From Leishmania infantum JPCM5 (Eukaryota; Euglenozoa; Kinetoplastea; Trypanosomatida; Trypanosomatidae): a stretch of DNA of 64,000 nt. The notes beneath the pieces are model-generated. The model was not told the DNA's origin. It saw nothing but the letters and a program-made list of their open reading frames with translations, and searched no databases. The translations under genes and the position numbers were made by a program. The DNA lies in assembly GCF_000002875.2 (NCBI RefSeq), contig NC_009388.2, positions 318,368 to 382,367 of the forward strand. The letters are read 5' to 3'. Below, piece after piece: positions 1 through 12,513 of the stretch (positions are counted from its first letter, which is position 1; the number at the start of each line of letters is the position of its first letter).

Positions 1-2255
1 GTGCCGGGGAGACTGCTGAGCGTGGCACCGTACGCGGCGTAGGTGGCACCAAGGCCACTGGGCCCAGTGCTTGCGCCAAGGTTCACGCTGTATCTCAGCG
101 AGTCCAGTCGCTGACGGCCGTGTGTGGCGCCGCGGCTACCGCAGAGCACGTTCGTAGCGCTGTAGTCCAGCTCGTCGCTGCCGTACGCCCCTCTGTTCGC
201 CCAGCCACCACCACCAACACCGCCGCCGCCGCCCATTGACATGCTGAGCCAATCGTCGGGGGAGTGGTGCAGGGTCCCCGTGGCGAAGAGCGCTGAGCGG
301 GAGCCGTCGTCCAGTTGGTCACTGTGGCGCGTGCCGCCGCCGAGGACGCTACTGGAGGACGCGGCATCTCGGCGCGCCATGTTCGACGGCCCTCGCGGCC
401 CCCCCAACCCTGCCCCAGTACTGGCGCTGGCGAAGACGGTGCCATCGCTATTGGCGATGCTGTCGTTGCGAAACTCGCCACCGCCGCCCGGTCGTCGACG
501 CTTTCCAGCCTCCCCGCCCCACTTGCTTGCGTGCTCGGCATCTTCGTCTTCCTGCTGCAGCCACCGCCGCCGCTGCGCCATCCAGCATCCCTCTGCCACG
601 GACCACGGCGCCGGCGCGTACCCCGTGATGACGAGCAGGAGGCACAGACACAGGAGCAGGGAGGCGTGGTACACCTGGAAGAGGGTGATGAAGAGGGCAA
701 AGGCCGGGTAGCCCTGCTCCAGCACCGGGAGCACGTGCGCGGCGGCCGCTGCAGCGGCGGTATCATCCGGCGTGGCAGACGCATTGGCGAAGAGTGCGAG
801 CAGCAGCACGGCAGATGCGCCGCTGCCGGCATCGGCGCCGACCACACCGTCGCTGCCGATGTAGGGGGTAGGGAAGGGCACCGTGATTGCGAGAAGCGCT
901 AGCAGTGATACGCCAGCGGCAAGGGCGCCGAGAAAGACGTGCACCCGCTGTAGGTAGCGCAGCGTGGAGAGGAAGCGGCGGCGGTATGTCGCCGCGTCGT
1001 ACAACCAGTAGCAACCGATGCGCGCCATCGCCGTGCCGCTGGCGTTCGCCGAGGCGGTCACTGCCGTCGTCTCGTCTTGCCGCCGCCCCCCGTCACGACG
1101 AGCTCCACTGCTTCGGCCGTAGAGCACGCGCGCCCACCGCCGCGCACGACGGGCGTCCTCCCTTTCCTGAGCATAACGCAGCTCCGCTTCGGCGGCGTAC
1201 TCGGCCAGCAGGTCGGCATGCCGCGCGTGGTCGATGAAAAGGCCATTGGGCTGCTCGACGTAGCGGTGAGCCCGCAAAGGCGGCCGCCCCCCCCAAGCGT
1301 GCGGTTCCACGTTTGCGTCGTCCGTGACCGCTGCCGCGGTCGCGCTGCCCTTCCTGATGGACTCGGGCGTCACACCCGACCCGGAGGAGAGCGATGCGGC
1401 TGCCTGTGCCCCTGTCGCGGAGGCCGGCGTCTGCCCTTTTCCGGCACCTGCCGCGGCGCCAACCCATCCGCCTTCTGGTGGATGCGCCCCACCGCCCACG
1501 CGTGGGGCAGCGTGGCTCTGCAGGACGTTCACAGATGTCGTGCCGGCACCGCCGCTGCGGATGGATGGGCGGACAACGACGTCGCCGAACACGCGGCCCT
1601 CGCCGTGGTTGCGGTCATCTGCCAAACCTGGCGTTTCGGGTCGATCAGTGAGCGCGTCCGTCGGCGCGGATGCCTCGTCTCCGGCGCGCGAGTCCCCCGG
1701 CTCCGCCGATGCCGCGCGCGTGGAGGAGTGGCGCACCTTCGCCTGCTTCGCCACGCGCACCGCACTGTTGCTCGCCACGTACCACGCCCGAAGCTCCTCC
1801 GGCACGCAGTGCTCGTCCGGCTCGTCGGCGGCAAAGCCGCTTTTCGAGGCGGTGCCCTGTCGCTGCCGTCGCGGATGAGGGGAGGGCACGGCCTCCACGG
1901 CCGCGCTTGACAGGGCGCCGCCACTGCCCCGTCCTCCGGTCGACTCACAGCCGGCGGGCGAGAAAACGACGCTGTGTCGGTAGTCCAGAGCGCCGCGCTT
2001 GCGGAAGAAGCGATGCTCTTGCAGCTCACGCTGCCGCTGCACCCGCTCCCCGTCGGAGCTCGTGCGCCTGCTGCCGGTCAGCGCACGGCTGGTGGCCGCC
2101 TGCTTTCCCGGCGCAGCCTTCCTAAGGCCCTGCGACGTGCGGTAGTCATCATCGCTCTCGTCGGACCCGGTAACGGTTAAGGAGACGCTCTCGGCAAGCA
2201 GCGTGGTCGGGTCGCGGTAGCCCGCCGCAGCCGCCCTGGCGCTGGGGTGCCACAT
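1..2255 (-). CDS. Large membrane protein, 5' part (runs off the left edge)
   Basis: An open frame on the minus strand begins at the ATG at 2255 and runs without a stop through base 1, so at least 751 residues are present and the 3' end is missing. The product starts MWHPSARAAAGYRD. About 400 polar, disordered residues rich in Ser, Gly, Arg and Ala come first. Two strongly hydrophobic segments follow: VFLGALAAGVSLLALLAITV near residues 440-460 and ALFITLFQVYHASLLLCLCL near 515-540. A Gly/Ser-rich stretch runs to the edge. An in-frame stop lies at 2298-2300, and a polypyrimidine tract ending in AG sits just upstream of the ATG, which supports this start. No family is recognised. The reading frame is judged real because hydrophobic and charged residues are separated sensibly, whereas the other frames give Arg/Pro/Ala shadow sequence. 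Confidence 0.72.
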   Translation of the reverse strand, partial: MWHPSARAAAAGYRDPTTLLAESVSLTVTGSDESDDDYRTSQGLRKAAPGKQAATSRALTGSRRTSSDGERVQRQRELQEHRFFRKRGALDYRHSVVFSPAGCESTGGRGSGGALSSAAVEAVPSPHPRRQRQGTASKSGFAADEPDEHCVPEELRAWYVASNSAVRVAKQAKVRHSSTRAASAEPGDSRAGDEASAPTDALTDRPETPGLADDRNHGEGRVFGDVVVRPSIRSGGAGTTSVNVLQSHAAPRVGGGAHPPEGGWVGAAAGAGKGQTPASATGAQAAASLSSGSGVTPESIRKGSATAAAVTDDANVEPHAWGGRPPLRAHRYVEQPNGLFIDHARHADLLAEYAAEAELRYAQEREDARRARRWARVLYGRSSGARRDGGRRQDETTAVTASANASGTAMARIGCYWLYDAATYRRRFLSTLRYLQRVHVFLGALAAGVSLLALLAITVPFPTPYIGSDGVVGADAGSGASAVLLLALFANASATPDDTAAAAAAAHVLPVLEQGYPAFALFITLFQVYHASLLLCLCLLLVITGYAPAPWSVAEGCWMAQRRRWLQQEDEDAEHASKWGGEAGKRRRPGGGGEFRNDSIANSDGTVFASASTGAGLGGPRGPSNMARRDAASSSSVLGGGTRHSDQLDDGSRSALFATGTLHHSPDDWLSMSMGGGGGVGGGGWANRGAYGSDELDYSATNVLCGSRGATHGRQRLDSLRYSVNLGASTGPSGLGATYAAYGATLSSLPG

Positions 2256-3036
2256 GCGGTCCTCTCTCGATGCCTGCGTTGGCGCGGCAGTACAGCTCTA
2301 CAATGAGGGTGTGGAGGGGGTGAGGGCCACTCAGCACCGATGCGGCGAGTCCGTCTCTCTACGTATGTGCGCCTCTATGGGCTGTGCGCGACAGTGACCG
2401 CGATGGCGACGACGGCGCAACGGTGCCCCCTGGTGAGGGCTGACGGACTGGAGGAAGAGAAGAAGCGGGACGAGGAGGTTCAGCGAACAGAGGCGAGGGA
2501 TGATTTGACCCGGGTGGCTGGCGCATGTGCAAGGGAGGAGGAGGTTGGGACGGACGGGGATGCGTAGGGTGAGGGCCCGCGGAGTGACGGGAGGAGGGGC
2601 AGACACTACAGTGCCGGCGCCTGCTCGCACAGGCACATGGATGCTGCTGCTGCTGCTGCTGCTGCGGTCGCCATCGCTTCGCTTCGCTTCGGCTTCGGCG
2701 GACGGTTCCCGCGCAGTGTCGACGCCGAGGCGACGTCGCGCGCATACAACGTGGAAGAACGCACGGGCACTCCTGAACTAAGAGCGAGGAGGACGGAGAG
2801 GGAGAAGAGGGGGGTGGGGACCGGCAGGGCCGACTGAGGAGGGCCGTTGGTGGCGCCTGCTGCTGCTACAGCTGCTACGAGTGCTGGCACGCGGCCCTGG
2901 CACGCTGTTCCTGCTGGATGCGTAACACCTGTGCTTGCAGAAGGTTACCGCGGTTGTGCCGCGATGACGGTGAGGACGGCAGGGGCACTGCGGCGGCGGT
3001 TGTTGGCAGAGGCTGCGCCGTGGGCGGGGGAGCTTG
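2256..3036. other. Intergenic region, about 0.78 kb
   Basis: No credible coding frame is seen. It should hold the 3' UTR of the 2904-residue gene to its right and the short 5' leader of the membrane-protein gene to its left. A run of eight CTG triplets starts near 2641 (CAG on the transcribed strand), and a G/A-rich stretch lies near 2780-2820. Confidence 0.6.
2298..2299 (-). promoter_or_regulatory. Predicted spliced-leader acceptor AG for the gene starting at 2255
   Basis: On the minus strand a C/T-rich run of about 25 bases (roughly 2300-2325) ends in TTGTAG. No other ATG lies between this AG and the start codon at 2255. The predicted 5' leader is about 42 nt. Trypanosomatid mRNAs are trans-spliced at such sites. 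Confidence 0.5.
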
Positions 3037-6000
3037 TTATACACCTTTCGTCCTCGCCGGCGCGGTTGCACTGCGCGCTCGCGCGGACATGAACGGCAGC
3101 GCAGATGATGCCGGCGCGGCTTCGCTGATCGCAGGCGGGGCGAAGCCGTTGCCCTGAGCAGCGTGAGCATGATTCGGCTCGCGGCCGCTGCCGCCGCGAT
3201 CGTTGCTGTGGCTGCTGGTAGACGTGCTTGTCAAGCTTACGCACACCCACTCAGCGGTACGAAGGGGCGACCTCGACCGCGGTTGGGTGGCGCGCTGTTT
3301 CCAGGCGTCGCGAGGTCCTACGACGGCAACTGTGCCCGCAACCTTGTCTCTCGTACGACCGGACGGTATCAGCTTCCACGTATCATCCACCGCGTCCTTC
3401 GCTCCACCGTTGCCGTCGTCGCGCGCATCGGCGGGCTCTCGTGTCGTCGCGGACCATGTGGGAGGAGGGGCACGCAGCTTAGCAGGACTGCTGGACGGCA
3501 CACCGGCTGCAGCGGCCATCGGCGGTGGTGTTCCGATGGCGGCCGTCGTCTGTGCGGAGCGCGCCGGCAGCGAGACGGCGTAGGAGCTGTTGCCCACGGC
3601 AGAGCCCTGCGAGATGTCAGTCGCCCCCAAGCGGCTACCATCTACCGGCGCCGCTGCCCATGCCTCGGCACGGTTGGCCTGCTGATGCGCACGCAGCGCT
3701 GCAGCCATCGCCGCCTGCACTTCGGCGGATGCACGAGGAGGGAGGAGGCCCGACGAACCTGACGGCACCGCTCTGCCCTCTCGCAGTTCGTCAGCGAAAG
3801 CGAACGCCACGGAGCTGCGCCCCGTCGTGTAGCGTGTCGTCGCAGTGCACGCAGAGGTGTCGTCGCGCTGCGTGTCGAGTACCGGCCGCGCCTTGCGTAT
3901 TGGCGCGCACTGGTAGACTCGGGCTGCTTCTAAAGGTGCTCCCGATGAGATGCGGTGCGGCACGCGTGCACGTTGCTCGCCGCTGTGCCAATCTCCGGTT
4001 ATTCTCGCGTGCCCCCACGCCTCGTCTTCGAGCAATGACGACGATGACGATGACCGCGTGTGCAGAGACGACGGCAGCGACGGCGACAGCAGCGACGAGG
4101 ACGCCGTTGTCGTCGAGGAGCCGAGGTTGCGCGTGGAGGGGCGTGACGCGGCGTATCGCATGAAGGGGCCCGACAGTGATCGGTGCCCAGCAGCCTGCGC
4201 AAGCGGTGCGGCATCATGCCGCGCCGCCGTCCGTGCTGCCGCGGTGAGACCCTCTACCAAGGAAGCCGAGGAGGTGGCGGTCGCCGCGCCGCGCATCGAT
4301 GACTGCTGCTGCTGCTGCAAGGCGCCAAACTGCCGCACCCACTCCAGCACAAATCCCATCACCGGGTCCCGCACGAGCGGCCGTGGCGGCGTAGTGCAGC
4401 GCGAGGCAGAGGTCGCGGGAGTCGCAATGGGCGGGGGCTGCGACGGCGACGGTGCTCTGAATCTCGACGTGGCGGTCTCTGTCGTCCCCACGTCCTCGCG
4501 CCGTGGTCCATCGGCGACCGCGTTGACCACCGGTCGTGGCGACAGAGCAAGCTGGGATTCAGCCGTGGGGATCGCGGCCGCGGACGGTGAGGGCAGTGCG
4601 ACGGCTGCTGCCGGTGTTGTCGACGTCCTTTGCTCTGCGGCGACATTCAATACCTCTCGGAGAAGTTCGTGGGCGCGACGCTGCTCCTCCTCACGGTCAG
4701 CTAGACTGGCGCGCTGCAGCCGCTCCTGGTCGAGCAGCGCTGACTGGAACAGACGTATTAGCGTGAACTGCGGTGCGTCGTGCGAGGTTGTGCGACCTGC
4801 TGGGGTCGCCGTGTCTTCCACATGCGCACAAGGCGAATCAACGGAAGCCGCTGCTGGCAGCGGCACGACGGCTGGGAGAGGGGGTGCTGGTACAGCCAGC
4901 GACGGCAGGCCGCCGCCATCGGTGGCTGGCACAGCAACAGACGTGTGCTCGCCGGCCATCTCTGCATCCGCTACAGTTGGCGCTGGCAGCTCTGCCCTCG
5001 TCTCCGTCACAACCAAAGGGCTCTCGGCCTCCACAATGATGTCCCTGCGGTCCTCGAGCGCCATCCATCGGCTGGGGAGTTGCTCCTGTTGGATTGGCGG
5101 GTATGGTGGCGGGCAGTGCAGCTGCTGCTGCCAGTCGTACGCGGGCACGGCAGCGGCGGGGATGCGCGACGTTATCATGTGGCGCACGACAGGACTGAGG
5201 TCGACCACGACGCGCACTTCCTGCGGTGTTGGCTCTGCTGCCCGCGGCGCCGCAGGGCTGGTGGCGTCGCGGTTGTCGCCACGTGGTGGCGGCAGGACCA
5301 CCGTCGCCGTCGCCGTGATCGCGTTTGCCTCCCTCTCCGCATTTCCCACGGCTTTCGGCTGCGGTGTCGCTTGCTGTTGCGGCGCTGTCTCTGGCGGCGC
5401 AGGGTCGTCTTGCAGCCACGCGGTGGACGAGGTGCGAGGGACAGATACGTGCTCGCGAGGATCGACCTCCGCCGCCGAAGATGCATCCATGGGTGGAGCC
5501 GGAGCAGCCGTCGTCGTCATCGTACTGGTGGCGGTGACAGTGACGTCGGAGGAGGAGGTGGTGGCGGCTTGGCGCAATTTCTTGTCGTGACAAGAGCGCT
5601 CTAGAGCGGCGTGCACGACGTCTTCCAGTGCTGCCTCCGCGAGCGCGCAAGCGAGCTCGGCGTCCAACCGCCGCTGTTGCGACTTCGTCCGCTGCGGATG
5701 CGCATTCTCCTCCTTGGCAGGTCCAGAGGCGATCTCTACCCGCGCCTCAAGACAGCCGACCAGCATGAGGCGTAGTATCTCGTGCTCCATGGCAGCCATC
5801 ACCTGCTGCACCGGGTCTTCGTGCGCCCCTCGTGCCTGCACCTCAAGCACACTCAGCACCGTTGCATCCACGAGCTCGCGAACGAGTGCGGCGCCCCGCA
5901 CAGTGGCATCCGGCTCCGTCACCCTGCCGATAGATGCGTTGCCAAGTGCGCTGGCGGTGCCGAGAGATGGCGGCGCGATGAAGCATGCTCGGATCGCCGA

Positions 6001-9000
6001 CAGCCGCCGGCGCGCCTCCGTCAGTGCACGCGCTTCTGCAGCCATGCGCGGCGAAACATGCACGCTGCCTCCCCGCAGCGCCGGGTCGCCATAGCCGAGC
6101 TCCTGCTCGCGGTAGCGCACCGCCGCAGCAGTGCTGGCTGGGTGGGGCGTTGCCACGACAACCGCAGACACCGCGTCGTCCTCCTCTCCTCGACCGCGCC
6201 GGCGACGCTCTTGGGCGATGGAGACCGCCTCCAGCACGCCGGTGTCTTCGGCCGCGAGCGCCTGCGCGTGGCTCTCCACCTCGCGCTCCGCGGCAGCATA
6301 GCGGGCCCACGCACGTGCGTAGTCACTCATCATAACCAGCGGCACCGGCGCCACGTCGAGGTTGCTTGGCAGCGCACCGTCACCGTCATCTCCGACGGCG
6401 CAGCTGTCGGTGGCGTTGATCAGAACCTCGGCTGGGGCGCCAAAGAAGGCGCTGTCGCAGGGAGGGAGGGAGCCCGCGACATTTAAGACGGCGCGCCCGT
6501 CCGTGTCGCCTGTTGATCCGTCGTTCTGCACCGGCGACAAGCCTGGCGAAGCCGTTTGGCGGAGTTCTCTGACGACGCCGGCGCGGTGATACAGCGCCGC
6601 TCGTAGCTGCGCATCCACCGCCTGCGGGATGCGTGGCACCGGTGAGGCCGCTGCGCCAGCGATGCGCGTCGCGCACGTGACTGCTGCCACTTCACCACCA
6701 GCAGGTTGGCTCAGCACCACATGCAGCCGCCCAACCGATGGCTTGCCCGCCGTCACCCCGGCAGCATCGTCCGCTTCCTGATGCGGGCCCGTCCCGCCAT
6801 GAGCGCCTTGGTCATCCATGCGCATCGCCTCTGACCACATACCTCTGTATTGTGCTGGTTCTGGCACGACGCCGCGGCCGTCCATCACATCACCATGCGG
6901 GGCGACGGACGACGGGTATGCAGTGGAGGACGCGGCCGCGTTCGGCGCTGGTGTTCCCCACGCACCGTGCAGAGGACGCGCGTGCGAGGGCGCTGTGCCG
7001 GCCTCGCTGGAGAGCTCGCTCACGACCTCCGTGTCGAAGCGGCGAAGGAGGGGGCGCCTGCTGCGGTCGGCGACGTCGCCGCTTCCTCCGCCAACGGTGG
7101 CGTGCGGTGATGTGCGTCGCCCACGTCGGCCCGCGGAGGACCTGGGGCCCTTCCCAACGCGGCCTCTCCCTTTTTGACCGCCACGGCCACGCCCGCTGCC
7201 GCTCCGCCGCGACTCTGCGCTTCTCCTCCCAACGGCCTTTTCGCCGTCGGGGGTGCGCGCGTGCCGTGTGGCGGCCGCGGACGACGGCGACGCCGACAAC
7301 GCTCTGCGCGGGGCAGCCTGGTTGAGTCGCTCCACTGCCACCTCACCGGTGTCGGAGGAGGACGGTGCGTGGGGAAGGCGAGGCCGGCGGGGCACGACAC
7401 CATAGAGGCGTGTCCCCTCCGCCAGTCCGGCATCACGCGCGGCGGCGGCAGCGCGTACGTCAGACAACTCGGCCTCCAGCGCAGCCACGCCGAGATGCTG
7501 GCGCGTAGACATATCATCCTCAGGAGGGAGGCGCACGTGCAGAGGGAGCGTCATGCGCCCCTGTGTCCGCGGCTGTCGCGGCGGTGGTCCAGCATCGCCG
7601 CCGTACACGGCACGCAGCATCGCTGGTGTGTTCATGGGAGGTCCCGCACTGGCAACCGCTGCTCCTGCTGGTGTGTTAGCCGCCGGTGTTGGCACAAGAG
7701 TTGATGCAGACGGGGCCACCGATAGCGTGCCGGTAGCGGTGCGGTGCTGTTCTCCTCTCCTGCCAACTGCTGTCGGCGCCGCAGCTGGAGGTGAGGGCCG
7801 CATGGTGCTGCGCGCGCTCGGCGCTCGCCCACCGTCGCTGTCGGTGTTTGGATGTGACGGCGACGGGAGCGTGCTCCGTGACGGTGACGCGGATAGCGAC
7901 GACACTGAGGAAAACCCCAGATGCGCTGCACTGCTTGCAGGCTGCGGTGGGATCAGATGCTCCGCGGTGGGAATGCCCGCATCGAGTGGACTCATCCTCG
8001 ATGCGACGCCGACGACAGGCAGACACACGGATGGGCGAGGGGGTGTGTTGACCGCGGCAGAAGCGACCGTTGCTGCTGCGGTTACGCCCTCAGCGCGTGT
8101 TGCTTTATGCGTCCTTCCAGCGTCACTGGTGCCACTATCATCAGGGCTGTGTGCCGCCGCCAGTGAGGGTGTTGGGCTGCCAACGACCCGCTTGCTCTTG
8201 CTCCCTCCGCTTGCCGCACTCTCGAAGTGCACGCGCGGCTGCTGCCGTCGATGTTTCTGCGTGGCTCTGGAGGTTACCGCCACCCCAGCTGGCTCTTCCA
8301 TTTCCGCTTGTCCGCCTCTTCGAAGACCCTCTGCCGTCGCGTAGCTCTTCATGACGTCCACGGCGCCTGCGAGCATGTGCTTCGTCGTCTGCTCATGCTG
8401 AGCTTGCTGGCGCTGCGCTGCTGCCGCTTGCGAGGCGGCCAGCTTCTGGACGAGAGATTCCTGCTGCTGCTGTTGCAAGCGACACTCGCGCTGCAGCAGG
8501 TGGACTGTCTCGCGATGGTGACGTAGCATCTTGTGCTGCTGGCTCTGGAGGAGCTCGGCATAATGCCGCCGCTCCTGCTGGCGCTGACGGCGCTCCTCTT
8601 GAAGCTGGCGGTCGTACATGGTACGGAGACGGTCCAGCTCGCTGACGTAGTGGCGCGTCTCCCGCTCTGCTAGTTCGCGCAGCGCGACCTCGTATGGCTC
8701 TCGCGGCGCCGCGGCGTCGTTGCCCGTCGTGGGCGCTGGAGTTTGAGGCACAGCGTACAGCGTGGGCCGTGCCACGACGGCGTGGAAAGGTGGTAGTGGC
8801 CGTGAAGGGTCCGCTGCGGCACCGCGAAGGCCGCTGACGGCCTTCAACGCATGCGCCGCCGGCCGCGGTAGGGATGCAAACAGCAACTGTTGATCCTCCT
8901 CGTGCTGCACCTGCACGTTGTGTGTCTCTGCGGCTGCCGATGGATTTGTCTGCGCCCCTCCTCCGCTCGCACCGGTGCTGAACTCCAACGGCGACGGTTG

Positions 9001-9965
9001 CCGAGCAGCCGCAGAGGACACGGTCGGCGACGCCAGGCGTGCTCGCACGGCAGCGCGTGCCGGCGCGCTCATGCAACTCACATCGCGACAGACTCGCTCC
9101 AGAAGACGGCGCTGACGGCTCAACTCGTCCTGCAGCTCGGCAGGGACGGCGGGCATCGCCGCGACGATGCGCTGCACCAGAGCGGTCTGCGCTGCCACAT
9201 CCAGCGATGCGGAGGACAACCGGTGTGGGCGGCGTGGGTGCACATCTGACGGAGACCCGCCTGCAACGCTGCTGCTGCTGCGTTTTTTTTGCCGCCCTGC
9301 GTGCCGTCGACCAACGCCGTCGTCGGGCACCGTATCCACCGCAGCTTCGACGACTCGCTTGGCATCACGTGCGTGGCGGCTGCTGACCGCAAGCCACGTG
9401 GCAGCAGCATCGGGGGAGCTGAGGCTGTACCGCAGGAGGTCTTGCACCTCCGTCGGGGTGAGCCCGAGCTCAGCTGCCGCCGTCGCCCACGTCGGGCCGG
9501 AGCGGAGGAGCGCCTCGCGCTTCAGCGCAGCTGGCGAGGGGCCGCACGACGCAGGTGGCGCGCTACGCGAACGACGATCATGGCTGCCCTCTGTAGTCTC
9601 ACATCGCTCTTTACCTCTTATGCCTACCTCTGCGCCTCGACGGCGGGGGCCGGTGGGGTCGTACCCGGCATCGTCGCCATCGGTGTACGCGCCATCGTCG
9701 TCGTCCGAGACGGTCGACGAGGTGCACGAGCGGGGGGCCGTCTCTAGCAGACGCCGGGCATAGCTCGCGGGGTCAAAGTCTGCTTGCCCACGTTGCCGCT
9801 TGTGTTTTCGGTGCCCCCGCGCTGGGGCGGCGGTGCACCGTCCATCGAGAGCGTCGACGATCTCCGTTAGGGAGGCGGTGGCCCAGTACTCGGAGCTGGC
9901 GCGACGAAGCCCTACCATGCGGTTCCTGCGAGCGCTACCGTGCCGCTTGCTGTGCTTCATTGCTG

Positions 9966-9999
<34 letters not shown>

Positions 10000-11751
10000 T
10001 GCAGTCGATGAGGCTGACGAGGCAGCGACGGAGATGTCACAGGGGGAGCAGCTCTCCGGCCCTTGAGTGCTGTTGGACGATGCTGCGGCAGGGCTGTGTG
10101 CCTTCGCCTCCGGTGGTGTCGCTCCGGCCGCCGCCGCGGCGGCCCCTCGGCGATGTCCGTGCGCGTGCAGACGTCGCTGCACATCTTTCAGGTCTCGTAA
10201 GACTGCTGCGCTCTCGGCTGCTGGCGACAGCATCGGTGGAAAACTCGCAAGAGGGGGCGAGGTCGAGAGGGCTGTCGTGGGAGGTGACGCCGACGAGGCA
10301 CCGGCGCGTGCGCCCGCGATGTCGCGGCTGCGTTTTGGCGATGCGGCACGTCTTTGGCGCTCCGCGGCGCCAGTGGCAGTCGCGGCTGTGCCCTTCACAG
10401 CCGCCTCGGCGTCGGCCTCGGCTTTCAGAAACTCGACCACTGCTGCGGGCAGCGCCGCAGCCGTCCTTATCCGATTTGGTGCCCTCGAGGAGACAGCGCT
10501 CGCGTGTCCGTGATTTGTGGCAGCGCCAGCACCAGCGTGATCGAAGGCGCGTGCCACAACACGCGGCTCTGTCGTCGGCCGCCACAGACCCTCCCGGGCC
10601 TCTGCATCTAGACTTCTCATTCTGCCCGCGGCGTCCCGCTCGTCCACCGTGCAGGGACTGTCGTGTAGCAGGCGCGCGCGCTCTACCGCCAATGCCGACT
10701 GCGCGGCCGACTGCGTAGCTGCTCTTGCCTGCGTTGGCGCGACGGCGACGACGTCCGCCAACGTCTCCGCTAGCTCGCCATCGTCTCCGCCCGCCAGCGA
10801 CACCTCTTGCATCAACGCCGATGCAGGAGCCACGGGTGGAAGTGGCTGGAGTCGCAAGGCTTGTTGGTGAAGCGGCGCCAGCGCAGAGGCCGCGGCTTCA
10901 CCGCCATCTTCGCTATCGTCGGGGCCATCCTCCGTTCGACCAGTGACAGCGAGACGCTGCGCTCGGCGTTCACTCGGCACCACCGCTACCACGATTGAGT
11001 CGCCCCCACCCACGGCCACTCCTGTGGCTGCTGCCGCCGCTGCCGTCTGCTGCTGCTGCGAGCTAGATCCAGTCGCAAACTGTTCATCCAGGACGGCGTC
11101 GACGAGTGATTGGTACGGCGATGCGACTGACGACGACACCTGCTTCGCCGCCGTTGCGAGGCGGCGTGCAGCCCCGGAGGGTGGTGGCCGCTTCTGCTGC
11201 TGTGATGACGGCGTGCGAGCCGCTGACGTGCAGCGCCCGCCAGCAGAAGGCGCTGCATTGCCCCTCGGCGGCGGCACTGGATCTCTTTCAAGTGACGGTG
11301 GCGATGACGAGGGTGGTGGTGGTGGTGGTGCAGGCTTCGGCGGCGACGGAGTGGCTCGACTTGCCGCGGCTGTCGCTGTCCGGGAGCGCTGTGGCGGGTG
11401 CCTTTTAGTCGGTGCCAGAAGTGCCGAGGGGGTGGCTGCTGCAGGATGCGCCGCGGCCGAACCGCGAGGACTGCGACCCCGCGCAATGGCGGCGGTCGTT
11501 GCGGTGAGGGGCCGCTTACGCCGGCGTGTCATGGGTGAGGCGGGCAGGGGCAGCGGGAGTGAAGCGTCTTGTTGCTCGGCGACCGGTGCTTCTTGTGAGC
11601 AGTGCTGCAGCTGCGGCTTCTCATCAACTGACGAGACCAGTGGCGGGGGCAACAGTGACAAGGGCCGCGGCGCGGGTGCTGGCGCATCAACAACAGCCGA
11701 GGTTGTTTCTTCAGCACCATCAGCGATGGAGGTCATGGCGCCTGCTTCCAT
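3037..11751 (-). CDS. Very large low-complexity protein with a coiled coil (5' side abuts assembly gap)
   Basis: The first ATG after the gap is at 11751 (MEAGAMTSIADG), giving 2904 residues and a TAA at 3037-3039. An apparent upstream extension crosses 100 Ns and starts at TTG, so it is not used; the true start could still lie in or beyond the gap. Most of the protein is Ser/Ala/Pro/Gln-rich and predicted disordered, with a poly-Ser run near residue 590 and Gln runs. Structured islands: a helical block near 743-807 (ALKREALLRSG...), a long Arg/Gln/Glu coiled coil near 1020-1135 (ELDRLRTMYDRQLQEERRQR), and another helical block near 2000 (VMAAMEHEILRLMLVGCLEA). No catalytic motif or family is recognised. 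The architecture would suit a cytoskeletal, basal-body or flagellar scaffold, but that is inference. Confidence 0.7.
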
Positions 11752-11762
11752 GCGTATGTGTG

Positions 11763-11862
11763 NNNNNNNNNNNNNNNNNNNNNNNNNNNNNNNNNNNNNN
11801 NNNNNNNNNNNNNNNNNNNNNNNNNNNNNNNNNNNNNNNNNNNNNNNNNNNNNNNNNNNNNN
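11763..11862. other. Assembly gap (100 Ns)
   Basis: Exactly 100 unknown bases, the conventional placeholder for a gap of unknown size. It lies just 5' of the first ATG of the 2904-residue gene and inside the region between two divergently oriented genes, so the splice acceptor and promoter-side sequence of that gene are not visible. Confidence 0.99.
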
Positions 11863-12511
11863 TGATGAGACACTAATGGATCGCTGACGCTGAGGGCACA
11901 CGCCCAAATGCAAGATAAGACCGTTATTCTTTGCTCAACCTCTGATGCGCTCTCCGCGACTGGTGCTGCTGCCGTGCGACTCTGTAGGTGTGCGTGCGTG
12001 CGTATGTGTATGTGTGTGTGGGTGCTGACGGGCATTTGAGATGTGGCAGCCGACGGTGCATCCCGTGGAGGCTGCTGAGTAGTGCTGAGCCCACTGCTAT
12101 GGGTGTTTCACTCATGACATATTACGTTAAGTATACAGATTTTGCTCTTCTATATGCCGATTTGCCGACCCTGCGACACCGTTGTAACGCTCTGCGGTGC
12201 GCGAGAGCCAACGGAGAGCAATCAAGAGCCGCCATCTTGCGATTTGCTAGCCGGCTATGCTGCGGAAGCGACCCGCCGCCACGCACAGGTCGTTACACGC
12301 TTGTCGTGCGCACCTTCGATGTGTAATAGCTTTGGGATCACCTGAGTCTCATACGTCTTTGGTGCTTTCTGTTTCTCTCACTCACGATCATCACCCTACC
12401 TTTCCATCGCCGACGCACCAACGCTGTAGTGTACACTTGCATCCATCCCGCCGCCGAAGCCGTTCAGTTAGCTCATCGCACCTCCCTCTCTAGCCCGCTT
12501 CAGCTTTTTCC

Positions 12512-12513
12512 AG
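12512..12513 (+). promoter_or_regulatory. Predicted spliced-leader acceptor AG for the ZIP gene
   Basis: A C/T-rich tract from about 12477 ends in CTTTTTCCAG at 12513. A second candidate (CCGTTTCAG) ends at 12541, five bases before the ATG. Either would give a normal short leader, so the plus-strand gene carries its own processing signals. Confidence 0.5.

Noticed and set aside
1077..1910. 277-codon plus-strand frame
   Set aside because: It is the exact antisense register of the membrane-protein gene starting at 2255, and has Arg/Gly/Ala shadow composition.
3950..5590. 546-codon plus-strand frame rich in Ala, Ser, Cys and Gly
   Set aside because: Antisense shadow of the 2904-residue gene, open because of high G+C content.
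11753..11913. Upstream extension of the 2904-residue protein through the gap
   Set aside because: It starts at TTG and passes through 100 Ns of unknown true length, so its frame is meaningless.
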